Virus record (IMG/VR): IMGVR_UViG_3300028388_004281
Span: 1 to 64,000 of that record
Strand: one strand, 5' to 3'
Length of the DNA stretch: 64,000 nt
From: a virus
Below, one piece after another: positions 41,940-48,846 of this stretch. The translations under genes were made by a program, and so were the position numbers. The number at the start of each line of letters is the position of its first letter. The stretch's first letter is position 1. The notes under the pieces were generated by a model. It did no database searches. It was not told the DNA's origin and saw nothing but the letters and a program-made list of their open reading frames with translations.

Positions 41940-42027
41940 TCCGTAGCTCCTTGATGTACTGGTGGTAGAAATACTCCGGCCTCTCTTCCGCCAGCTTGCG
42001 TAGCTGGCTTAGCCTATTGCGTTTCAT
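41821..42027 (-). CDS. Small hypothetical protein overlapping the ParB-like gene
   Basis: A 68-residue protein with GGAAGGATCGT upstream. KRNRLSQLRKLAEERPEYFYHQYIKEL is a good helix; the C-terminal half is Gln/Glu-rich and shares 119 bases with the basic tail of the ParB-like gene in another frame. Overlaps the upstream gene by 4 bases. Confidence 0.45.
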   Translation of the reverse strand: MKRNRLSQLRKLAEERPEYFYHQYIKELRNGNSYEDPQEEDPQQQEYEVPRHRVRPVSVGQDVNHQET

Positions 42028-42221
42028 ACGATCCTTCCTACCGTCACTGGCACAGCGTCTGTGACGGGCTCTAGAGTAGTACGTATGTCCCTGCGGCTGT
42101 ATGCCGCAACTACCTCCCGTGCATGATCATTGTCATGCTTGCCGTACGGCACGCCGTCCACGTCACCGTACTCACTCCTGTCGACCCCTAACAATGCAGC
42201 GGTTTCAATCACTCTCACCAC
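42024..42221 (-). CDS. Small hypothetical protein, GTG start
   Basis: A 65-residue protein; AAGGAGTTAAGGAC precedes tandem GTG codons. RVIETAALLGVDRSEYGDVDG and REVVAAYSRRDIRTTLEPV. First gene of the rightmost leftward unit. Unknown function. Confidence 0.5.
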   Translation of the reverse strand: MVRVIETAALLGVDRSEYGDVDGVPYGKHDNDHAREVVAAYSRRDIRTTLEPVTDAVPVTVGRIV

Positions 42222-42322
42222 GTCCTTAACTCCTTGTCGTGAGGGTACTAAAACGAAAACGGCACACGCTAGTAATATAACGTATGCCTAGGTCACGTAA
42301 TAGCCTACTACCTAATAGTACA

Positions 42323-42332
42323 GTAGTACTAC
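42323..42332. promoter_or_regulatory. Palindromic operator candidate GTAGTACTAC, copy 1
   Basis: A perfect 10-bp palindrome 29 bases before the rightward -10 box. The identical palindrome occurs at 60387-60396 before the other TATAAT promoter. Also overlaps TAATAGTACA, which recurs at 51480-51489. Confidence 0.45.
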
Positions 42333-42339
42333 TTAGGAG

Positions 42340-42367
42340 TAGACCGTGCCTTATACGTTAGTATAAT
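42340..42367 (+). promoter_or_regulatory. Rightward early promoter
   Basis: TAGACC, a 16-base spacer ending in AG, and consensus TATAAT (42362-42367). The same spacing and shared bases (ACCGT-CCTT, AG) are seen at 60412-60439. Drives the recombination/repair operon starting 128 bases downstream. Confidence 0.6.
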
Positions 42368-42494
42368 GGTTTTTGACCCCTAAGTAAATAGGGGGGTAGA
42401 GGGGTAAATTTCGGCGGTTTTCGGGGGCGGCCTACGCGGCGAGTATAGTATTACTAACGGCCCATGCAGGGCCTCTAGAAAGCGAAGGTGCGAC

Positions 42495-42704
42495 ATGCCG
42501 AGACCAAGTATCTACCCGTGGGATAAGTGGCTGCAGATGGGCAACCGTCTGAGGATCGTGCGTGGTAAGGATTACAACTGCCAGCCGTACGCCATGACGA
42601 TCCGTCTGAGACAGGAGGCGTCGAAGCGTAACCGACGCGTGTCTCTAAATATAGTTGGTGATATTATTACTGCTACTGTATTGAAGAAGAGGAGCAACTC
42701 GTGA
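42495..42704 (+). CDS. Small basic hypothetical protein
   Basis: A 69-residue protein, first gene of the rightward early operon. GRLRIVRGKDY-type beta strand and KRNRRVSLNIVGDIITATVLKKR suggest a small basic beta fold. PRPSIYPWDKWLQ at the start recalls short phage DNA-associated proteins. ATGA/GTGA-coupled to the resolvase gene. Confidence 0.55.
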   Translation: MPRPSIYPWDKWLQMGNRLRIVRGKDYNCQPYAMTIRLRQEASKRNRRVSLNIVGDIITATVLKKRSNS

Positions 42705-43165
42705 TAAGAATTCAAGGGGACCTATTCATCGGCATCGACCCTGGCAAGTCTGGAGGCGTGGGTTTCATCTTCGACAGATCCGCCGTGGCCACGCCGATGC
42801 CAACCACGGAGCGGGATATATACGGACTACTTGCCAACATGCAGTCCAGCCACGCGCCCAGGGCCATTATTGAGAAGGTCCATTCCATGCCGAAGCAAGG
42901 TGTAGTCAGCTCGTTCACGTTCGGCCGGAACTATGGGTTTCTGCGCGGATGCCTGGTGGCGTTGAATATCTCGTTCAGAGAAGTGCCGCCGCAGGCATGG
43001 CAGCGGTATCTGGAGATACCGAAGCGCAAGAAAGACGAGACGCAGCCGCAGTTCAAGAGGCGGCTCGTGGTAGTAGCTCAACAAATGTTTCCGCACTTGA
43101 AGTTGACTCAGAAGACGGCGGACGCAGTATTGATAGCAGAGTACTGTAGGAGATGCGGCGGATGA
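42701..43165 (+). CDS. RuvC-like Holliday junction resolvase
   Basis: A 154-residue RNase H-fold nuclease from GTG. Catalytic acidic positions are visible: Asp in FIGIDPGKSGGVGF (about 11), Glu in RAIIEKVHSM (about 66), and Asp in KTADAVLIAEYC (about 144). PQAWQRYLEIPKRKKDETQ is the usual middle segment. Resolves branched DNA before packaging. Confidence 0.75.
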   Translation: MIRIQGDLFIGIDPGKSGGVGFIFDRSAVATPMPTTERDIYGLLANMQSSHAPRAIIEKVHSMPKQGVVSSFTFGRNYGFLRGCLVALNISFREVPPQAWQRYLEIPKRKKDETQPQFKRRLVVVAQQMFPHLKLTQKTADAVLIAEYCRRCGG

Positions 43166-43692
43166 GGTACAAAGACCACAGAGAGCAGTGGACCAAGTGT
43201 CGAAAGTGTAATTTATGGAAGACTAGAACCTCCGTAGTACTGGCCCGTGGCAAGCTACCGTGTGACGTGTTGTTCGTAGGGGAGGCGCCTGGAGCCAGCG
43301 AGGACGTGCTGGGTAGACCATTCGTCGGTCCGGCCGGCAAGCTGCTGGACCGTGTCATACAACAGTCGTTGCCTGAGCAGGTAAGATACTGCATCACGAA
43401 CCTCGTGGCGTGCATACCGGTAGATGACGATGGGCAGAAGACCATCGAGCCACCGGACTACGCCATACGTGCCTGCAACCTACGGCTGCTGGAAATAGTA
43501 GACATGGCGCATGCTAAACTACTGGTGGCGGTAGGCAAGTGCGCCGCGAAGCACCTGAGAGGTGTGAATGGGCCGCTAGTGGAGGTCATACACCCTGCTG
43601 CAATACTGCGAATGGATGCCAGCCAGCAAGGTCTGGCCTACCAGCGTACACTGGTAGCATTGGACGACGCCGTGGAGGAGTACCTGTCATGA
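43153..43692 (+). CDS. Uracil-DNA glycosylase, family 4-like
   Basis: A 179-residue protein overlapping the resolvase gene. The iron-sulphur family signature is present: CRKCNL near 16-21, VLFVGEAPGASEDVLGRPFVGPAGKLLD (motif A, with the catalytic-region GEAPG), YCITNLVACIP, and VIHPAAILR as the C-terminal motif with His. Removes uracil (or a modified base) from DNA. Coupled to the DenV gene. Confidence 0.8.
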   Translation: MRRMRYKDHREQWTKCRKCNLWKTRTSVVLARGKLPCDVLFVGEAPGASEDVLGRPFVGPAGKLLDRVIQQSLPEQVRYCITNLVACIPVDDDGQKTIEPPDYAIRACNLRLLEIVDMAHAKLLVAVGKCAAKHLRGVNGPLVEVIHPAAILRMDASQQGLAYQRTLVALDDAVEEYLS

Positions 43693-44060
43693 CACGCGTA
43701 AACGTCGGCATACTGCCTAGAGAGCTGCCGGATCGTTTGTTGCTGGCCGAAGTGCACGAGATACTGCGTATACCTCGTCGGGTACGGCAGATAGCCAAGG
43801 CTCACAAGCGCATTATGCTGCCGCCGCGGTTCAAGCTAGGAGCAGGGCACGTGTCGTTCTTCTACGGCAGGCTGGGTTATCTTCGTAGGCGTTATAATAC
43901 GTTAGTAGTTGAATGCCATGCTAGGGGGTTCAAGGTACGGGATAGCTCGGAGGAGTTCGAGGGGTTGCCTACGGCGTACATGAGGGACTACCACGAGACA
44001 CCGCGTGATCGGAAGATAATAAAGGAGAGGATACAGTCGAAGGGTTTCAAGTTGCGATAG
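43689..44060 (+). CDS. denV: T4 endonuclease V-like pyrimidine-dimer glycosylase
   Basis: A 123-residue protein. MTRVNVGILPRELPDRLLLAEVHEILRIP parallels T4 DenV, including Thr2 (the nucleophile after Met removal) and the Glu of the AE..E segment. FKLGAGHVSFFYGRLGYLRRRYNTLVVECHARGF is the signature central block. It incises UV-induced cyclobutane dimers, so the phage is probably exposed to sunlight. ATGA-coupled to the UDG gene. Confidence 0.85.
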   Translation: MTRVNVGILPRELPDRLLLAEVHEILRIPRRVRQIAKAHKRIMLPPRFKLGAGHVSFFYGRLGYLRRRYNTLVVECHARGFKVRDSSEEFEGLPTAYMRDYHETPRDRKIIKERIQSKGFKLR

Positions 44061-44121
44061 TTTCTAGAATAGAGAGCAGTTGGGCATACGGTACAACTGC
44101 TTAGTGGTGGTGGAGGCAACA

Positions 44122-44766
44122 ATGCCAGGAATAGGTAGCTATAAGCAGCATCTACCTAAGAGTTTAGACAGAGTCAGTTCCCGGCTCTACATGTCTCTCC
44201 TACCATTATCTAGGAGGTCACCGCGAAAAAGGTGCATACACTGTGGAAGAATGATATCTTTAGTGAATTATGGTAAACAGAGGCATGTTCCGCCTGAGTA
44301 TCGTAGTTCCAATTACCCGATCGGCGAACAGTCAAGGTGTGATGACTGCTACTATGAGAGTTGGTCACAACCTATCGGGTGGAGATACTATGAGAGATGC
44401 TATTTCAGCGATGGAAGATACTCTTGTGTAGTATGCCGGTCAATGTGCAATACAGAATACAAATTGGACTCGCATGTGGGTAGAGTACTACCGAATCGTT
44501 TACGTAGAAGATATCCACAACTAGTGATCAAAAGGGCTATTAGGTACAGCATAGGATTGAGCAATCCATGCTGTATGAGGAGTCCGTGTGTTCGAGTACT
44601 ACGTAACCTATATCTCAGGAGGTTATCCCCATGTCTAGAAAGAGAAGCAGCAATTCTGAAAACGCAACAAGCCCAGTTGGTACTGATACGGATCAGAAGG
44701 AAATTAAGCAATGCACGAGAAGTGCCGCAGTATCTGCTCAAGGAATTAAGAACGGCTGTGACCTAG
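44122..44766 (+). CDS. Cysteine-rich zinc-binding protein, AT-rich
   Basis: A 214-residue basic protein. ATG chosen after GGTGGAGGCAACA. Three Cys pairs in the form CIHCGR, CDDCYYE and CVVCRSMC suggest two zinc knuckles. The Arg/Leu/Tyr-rich C-terminus overlaps the next gene by 136 bases. Base content is lower in GC than the surrounding genes. Could be an HNH-like or nucleic-acid-binding protein, but no catalytic motif is certain. Confidence 0.4.
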   Translation: MPGIGSYKQHLPKSLDRVSSRLYMSLLPLSRRSPRKRCIHCGRMISLVNYGKQRHVPPEYRSSNYPIGEQSRCDDCYYESWSQPIGWRYYERCYFSDGRYSCVVCRSMCNTEYKLDSHVGRVLPNRLRRRYPQLVIKRAIRYSIGLSNPCCMRSPCVRVLRNLYLRRLSPCLEREAAILKTQQAQLVLIRIRRKLSNAREVPQYLLKELRTAVT

Positions 44767-44936
44767 GACAGTTCTTACTTGCGGTCATGACGGATCTTGT
44801 ACACGGAGATATGACTCCACAAGTAGGAAATGCAGTAACGAATGCCGCTGGTAGAGTTCTGAAGCTGACGGAGCTGCAACTAAAATACGGTCGAATCAGT
44901 CAAGGACCGGACCCTGGATTCAAGCTGTTAGACTAG
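44631..44936 (+). CDS. Small hypothetical phage protein
   Basis: A 101-residue protein with an unusually strong AGGAGGTTATCCCC site. GQFLLAVMTDLVHGDMTPQVGNAVTNAAGRVLKLTELQLKYGR-type sequence (a DL-x-x-G-x(2)-TPQxGNA pattern) occurs in small proteins of many phage early operons. Function unknown. The overlap with the previous frame argues one of the two is shorter than drawn. Confidence 0.6.
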   Translation: MSRKRSSNSENATSPVGTDTDQKEIKQCTRSAAVSAQGIKNGCDLGQFLLAVMTDLVHGDMTPQVGNAVTNAAGRVLKLTELQLKYGRISQGPDPGFKLLD

Positions 44937-44962
44937 CTTTCCATAAATTAGGAGCGATGGTG

Positions 44963-46024
44963 ATGGCAAAGAAACAGAAGAGAGAACCGTTGTGGAAGGG
45001 GCCGGAGAAGGACGGCGTGACGCAGTCGCTGCTCAGCAGGTTCCTGGTGTGCAGGGAGAGGTTCAGGGTGCTAGTGGTGGAGGGCCTGCGACCGGCCGAC
45101 GACTTCAACCATAGGCTGGAGTTCGGCAGCATGTGGCATATCTGCGAGGAGAACTCCGAGGGGAACTGGGAGTCTGAGCTGAGAGAGTACTGTCAGCGGT
45201 TGTGTGCCACGTATCCGCTGCGGCAGTCGGAGGTGGTGAAGTGGTACGAGGTGTGTAAGCGACAGTTTCCTATCTACCGTGCATACTGGCGTGCGCATAG
45301 ACAGAATGAGAAGGCCACGCCAATCTACGAGGAGGAGACATTCGGTGAAACGTACGAGGTGCCAAGCGGTGGCAAGGTACTACTGCGTGGCAAGTGGGAC
45401 GGCGTGTTCCAAGTGGGCCGCAAGGTCATGCTGCAGGAGAACAAGACCAAGGGGGACATCGACGAGCAGTCGGTGCAGAACCAGCTGCGGTTCGACCTGC
45501 AGACGATGTTCTACCTAGTGGCTCTGAAGTTGAGGATGAATCGCGACAAGTCGCTGCAACGTACGGTAGGCAAGGGAGCCAAGATAGCTGGCGTACGATA
45601 CAACGTGGTACGTAGGCCACTGTCAGGCGGCAAGGGCAGTATCAGACCGTACAAGGCTACCAAGACGAAACCTGCCGAGACGGATCAGCAATACTACGAC
45701 CGACTGGCCGGTATAATACGAGAGGAGCCCGAGTACTACTTCATGCGATGGGACTCCGTAGTGACGGCGGCGGACGTGGAGAGGTTCGAGCGGCAGTTTC
45801 TGAGTCCTATACTGGAGCAGCTGCTGGATTGGTGGGACTGTGTGAGCGGGGGCGAGCCGAACTTCGGTATCCACTGGCGCTTTCCGTATGGAGTGTACAG
45901 TCCCATGATGAACGGTCGTATGAGTGAGGTGGATGAGTACCTAGACAGTGGGAGTATGCTGGGATTGGATCGGGTCAATACTTTGTTCAGGGAGCTGGAA
46001 GATGCCGACAGTGAGAAAGGTTAG
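44963..46024 (+). CDS. PD-(D/E)XK nuclease (Cas4/RecB-like)
   Basis: A 353-residue protein; the second ATG is chosen because GGAG lies 8 bases upstream of it. SLLSRFLVCRERFRVLVVEG is the N-terminal tryptophan/arginine motif region, HRLEFGSMWHICEE follows, and the active site is VLLRGKWDGVF ... VMLQENKTKGDID (Asp, Glu-x-Lys). QLRFDLQTMFYLVAL is the QxxxY-type motif of RecB-family exonucleases. Works with the following Sak4-like ATPase in recombination. Confidence 0.75.
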   Translation: MAKKQKREPLWKGPEKDGVTQSLLSRFLVCRERFRVLVVEGLRPADDFNHRLEFGSMWHICEENSEGNWESELREYCQRLCATYPLRQSEVVKWYEVCKRQFPIYRAYWRAHRQNEKATPIYEEETFGETYEVPSGGKVLLRGKWDGVFQVGRKVMLQENKTKGDIDEQSVQNQLRFDLQTMFYLVALKLRMNRDKSLQRTVGKGAKIAGVRYNVVRRPLSGGKGSIRPYKATKTKPAETDQQYYDRLAGIIREEPEYYFMRWDSVVTAADVERFERQFLSPILEQLLDWWDCVSGGEPNFGIHWRFPYGVYSPMMNGRMSEVDEYLDSGSMLGLDRVNTLFRELEDADSEKG

Positions 46025-46838
46025 TGCCAAGCCTCGTGCGAAGCGACGAGGCGCTGGAGTACTTGGAAGGATCGGGCCGATCTCGGAGCGCAATACGTCG
46101 AACATTGCCATTAATGTATATGGACGCAGTGGCAGCGGCAAGACGACGTTTGCATGTACGTTTCCCAAACCGCTGCTGCTGATCGGGACGGAGGACGGCA
46201 CGCAGAGCGTACACAACGTGAAGGGCGTGGAGTTCGTACGGCTGCAGGAGTCCTCCGAGATAAGGGAGGTCATAGAGGCCCAGCAGGCCGAGAGGCGCTG
46301 GCGCACCGTAGTACTGGATACAGCCAGCATGCTACAGGACATGGTGTTGAAGGAGATACTCGGGATAGACGAGCTGCCTGCCCAGAAATCCTTCGGAATG
46401 GCTAGCCGAGAGAATTGGGGACAGTGTGCGTTGCAGACGAAGGAGATACTGCGGGCCGTTATAGGTCTTAGAGTAAAGGCGGACTGCAGCGTAGTCGTAC
46501 TGGCGCAGGAAAGGGAGTTCGATACGGACAGTGAGAGCGATCTGATTATGCCGTATGTAGGTAGTGCTCTTAGTCCGTCTGTCACGGGGTGGCTGAATCC
46601 TGCATGCGATTATATCGTGCAAACGTTCATTCGGCGTGTGATGGTCGAGAAGACGGTGAAGATGGGCGGCAAGACCGTGAAGAAAAGACAGCCGGGCAAG
46701 GGGGTAGAATACTGTATAAGGACGGGACCGGACGCCGTGTACACTACGAAGTTCCGTGTGCCGAAAGGCACGCCACTTCCAGAGGATATCGTGGACCCTG
46801 ACTATAGGAAGGTGCTGGAGTTAATCAAGGGAGCATAG
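46002..46838 (+). CDS. RecA-like AAA ATPase (Sak4-like)
   Basis: A 278-residue protein with GGGAGCTGGAAG upstream. INVYGRSGSGKTTFACTFPKPLLLIGTEDG gives Walker A and the following strand; RTVVLDTASMLQDM is Walker B. CSVVVLAQEREF and PSVTGWLNPACDYIVQTF complete a phage AAA_24/Sak4 core. Single-strand annealing or strand-exchange ATPase; neighbours a nuclease and an acidic-tailed DNA-binding candidate. Confidence 0.75.
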   Translation: MPTVRKVSAKPRAKRRGAGVLGRIGPISERNTSNIAINVYGRSGSGKTTFACTFPKPLLLIGTEDGTQSVHNVKGVEFVRLQESSEIREVIEAQQAERRWRTVVLDTASMLQDMVLKEILGIDELPAQKSFGMASRENWGQCALQTKEILRAVIGLRVKADCSVVVLAQEREFDTDSESDLIMPYVGSALSPSVTGWLNPACDYIVQTFIRRVMVEKTVKMGGKTVKKRQPGKGVEYCIRTGPDAVYTTKFRVPKGTPLPEDIVDPDYRKVLELIKGA

Positions 46839-46839
46839 G

Positions 46840-47040
46840 ATGCTAGTACTGTCTAGGAAGAGGAACGAGGAGCTGGTCATAGACGGCAATATCAGGTTGA
46901 TTGTCGTAGAGATTCGAGGGGATCGCGTGCGACTGGGTATTGATGCGCCTAAGGACGTGATTGTTATGCGGAAGGAGGTGTTGCAGGCTATACAGAGAAG
47001 TGTAGACGTCGGAGGTACTGTTGATGATAGCGTTCAATAG
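46840..47040 (+). CDS. csrA: Carbon storage regulator CsrA
   Basis: A 66-residue protein whose first 50 residues are a complete CsrA: MLVLSRKRNEELVIDG, IRLIVVEIRGDRVRLGIDAP and VIVMRKEV. Arg44-equivalent and the Leu4/Arg6 RNA-binding residues are retained. CsrA dimers bind GGA in hairpin loops near ribosome sites and block or promote translation. It starts one base after the ATPase stop with GGGAGCATAGG. The C-terminal 16 residues are an acidic extension. A phage copy could redirect host metabolism or time phage mRNAs. Confidence 0.9.
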   Translation: MLVLSRKRNEELVIDGNIRLIVVEIRGDRVRLGIDAPKDVIVMRKEVLQAIQRSVDVGGTVDDSVQ

Positions 47041-47050
47041 GAGCAATGCA

Positions 47051-48046
47051 ATGGCAAGAAGGGTTTCCAAGAGCAGCCTGTTCGGTAAGTATGCGGACAG
47101 GGTTCGCAAGGCCACGATAGAGCATCGTACGGATGAGACTAACTTCGGAAGCGGCGGTGATCTACCGGCTGGGATTGAAGGAGGCGTAGCGCAGCTGGTA
47201 GACTGCAAGTTTGATACGTATAAGAGGGGAGACAATACGGGCGAGACGTATTTCTACGCGGCTGGGATTGTCAAGGAGCCGAAGGTCCACGATGGGATGC
47301 GGGTAGAGGGACTGCGCACGTCTATTATGGAGCCAATCTGCGATACACCGAACCGCTCGCGTGCCACGGTTGAAGAGCACGTGGAGCACGTACTGAACGA
47401 GCTGCGCAAGCTAGGTGTAGACTCCTCGGAGCTGGACCACGAGGACTACGAGGCAGTATGCGAGTCGCTGAAGGAGGAGAAGCCCCACTTCAGGTTTCGC
47501 ACATGGAGAGGGGACCCGACACCACAGTATCCGAATCCTCGTACGAACGAGCAATGGAAGGGGTCGTGCGAATACGTGGAAGACGGTGATGTGGAGGACC
47601 TCGTCGACGAGACTGAGGAGTATGAGGAGCCGGAGGAAGAGGAGGAGCCAGAGGAGAGCGAGGCTGCGGAACTCGATGGTAAAGCGGCGGACGCAGGGGA
47701 CGATGAAGCGATTGCCGCTATCCAGGAAGCTGCCACTGCCGCTGGTATTGACACGGACGAGTATGAGACCTGGACCGAAGTAGTCGAGACTCTGGATGGT
47801 TCCGAGGAACCACAGGAGGAGGCCGAAGAAGAAGAGGAGGAGACTGAAGAGGAGGAGACCGAAGAGGAGGACGACTGGGAACCGGAGAAGGGGGAGGTCT
47901 ACCTGTTCAAGCCGCCTAGATCACGTAAGGCAGTGGAGGTTGAAGTGACGGCGGTGTTCAAGTCCAAGCGTACGGCCAACGTCAAAGCGTTGGACGACGG
48001 CCGCGTGTTCAAGTCAGTCTCCTGGGATGCGCTATCTGCTGATTAG
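47051..48046 (+). CDS. Acidic-tailed DNA-binding/recombination accessory protein
   Basis: A 331-residue protein with TAGGAGCAATGCA upstream. Residues 1-170 contain an OB-like region (GVAQLVDCKFDTYKRGDNTGE, TYFYAAGIVKEPKVHDGMRV). Residues 180-275 are extremely Glu-rich (EEPEEEEEPEESE, EEEEEETEEEETEEED), then a short beta C-terminus (EVYLFKPPRSRKAVEVEVTAVFK). Position beside nuclease and Sak4-like genes and the acidic tail suggest an SSB-like role. Confidence 0.5.
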   Translation: MARRVSKSSLFGKYADRVRKATIEHRTDETNFGSGGDLPAGIEGGVAQLVDCKFDTYKRGDNTGETYFYAAGIVKEPKVHDGMRVEGLRTSIMEPICDTPNRSRATVEEHVEHVLNELRKLGVDSSELDHEDYEAVCESLKEEKPHFRFRTWRGDPTPQYPNPRTNEQWKGSCEYVEDGDVEDLVDETEEYEEPEEEEEPEESEAAELDGKAADAGDDEAIAAIQEAATAAGIDTDEYETWTEVVETLDGSEEPQEEAEEEEEETEEEETEEEDDWEPEKGEVYLFKPPRSRKAVEVEVTAVFKSKRTANVKALDDGRVFKSVSWDALSAD

Positions 48047-48092
48047 TACACGTGAGCGGTGGATTGTTTTGTCAGCGCAGTCTACTGCTCTG

Positions 48093-48126
48093 GGACGGGC
48101 GGGGTAATGGATTGGGACGCCCGTCC
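48093..48126 (+). terminator. Terminator-like hairpin
   Basis: GGACGGGCG pairs perfectly with CGCCCGTCC (16-base loop), followed by GTCCCTCTTCCTT. It lies between the acidic-tailed gene and the small zinc protein. Confidence 0.55.
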
Positions 48127-48151
48127 GTCCCTCTTCCTTAGAGGTACTGTT

Positions 48152-48271
48152 ATGAATCGTAAGAGACGACCACTACGTCGTAGATGCAAGGCCTGCGGAG
48201 GCACCGGCGTAAGTAGTCGTAAGGGACGATGCGTGCCGTGCAACGGGACCGGATGGATCAAGCCTAAGTGA
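48152..48271 (+). CDS. DnaJ-type zinc-knuckle miniprotein (39 aa)
   Basis: ATG after TTAGAGGTACTGTT. The 39-residue product has CKACGGTGV and CVPCNGTGW, two CxxCxGxG halves of a DnaJ-like zinc site, on a basic background. Similar short proteins occur in phage genomes; a second one lies near 62 kb. Overlaps the HNH gene start. Confidence 0.55.
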   Translation: MNRKRRPLRRRCKACGGTGVSSRKGRCVPCNGTGWIKPK

Positions 48272-48846
48272 CGCTGAGACTACCAAGGATGCGATACCGC
48301 AGATGGCGGCGGAGACCGGAGGTCTTGCTGTGTCCCAACATACCCAAGCCGATGCACGGGCTGGCACCTCGGGTGATACTGGGCAATAGCTGGTGGAATA
48401 AGACACGGCGCGAGGCGTACAATAGCACTAATCGTCGCTGTGTAGCGTGTGGTGTGCATAAGTATCGGGCCAAGTCTAGGAAGTGGCTTGAAGGCCACGA
48501 GCTGTATCATACGGATTATCGGCTGGGACGGCTTACGTATCTGGAGACGGTACCGCTGTGCCACTTCTGTCACAACTACATCCACGACGGTAGGTTGCAG
48601 ATGCTGTTGGAACAGGGTCTGGTACACCATCAGAAGTATGCTGCAATTATACAGCACGGAAATCGGGTGCTAGCGGAGGCCGGTATGCAGAGGCAGACTA
48701 GAATGCAGCGGGAGGAGTATGTAGCCAGATTGTCGGTGATAGGAGAGCTAGCGGAGTGGAGCGAGTGGCGTCTGGTACTGTTCGGGAAGGAGTACCCGCC
48801 GTTGTATGCGAACGAGAATGAATGGAGACTTGCGCATGGCAGGTAG
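48268..48846 (+). CDS. HNH endonuclease-like protein
   Basis: A 192-residue basic protein from GTG. CVACGVHKYRAKSRKWLEGHELYHTDYRLGR-type block, then VPLCHFCHNYIHDG, gives the two zinc Cys pairs and the HNH core histidines (EGHELYH, NYIHDG). May be a homing-type or packaging-related nuclease. Overlaps the start of DNA polymerase by 11 bases. Confidence 0.65.
   Translation: MTLRLPRMRYRRWRRRPEVLLCPNIPKPMHGLAPRVILGNSWWNKTRREAYNSTNRRCVACGVHKYRAKSRKWLEGHELYHTDYRLGRLTYLETVPLCHFCHNYIHDGRLQMLLEQGLVHHQKYAAIIQHGNRVLAEAGMQRQTRMQREEYVARLSVIGELAEWSEWRLVLFGKEYPPLYANENEWRLAHGR

Larger units (their letters stand above)
42222..42494. promoter_or_regulatory. Divergent control region between leftward and rightward early genes
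   Basis: A 273-base AT-rich gap with no gene. It holds a leftward -10 (TATATT, 42279-42274 on the minus strand, inside TACGTTATATT), the palindrome GTAGTACTAC (42323-42332) and a rightward promoter. Further right are G-rich runs (AGGGGGGTAGAGGGG near 42390). Likely the main early control region. Confidence 0.55.

Noticed and set aside
46840-47040. CsrA as evidence for a prophage or host chromosome segment
   Set aside because: It sits inside a coupled phage recombination operon; csrA homologues are known in phages.
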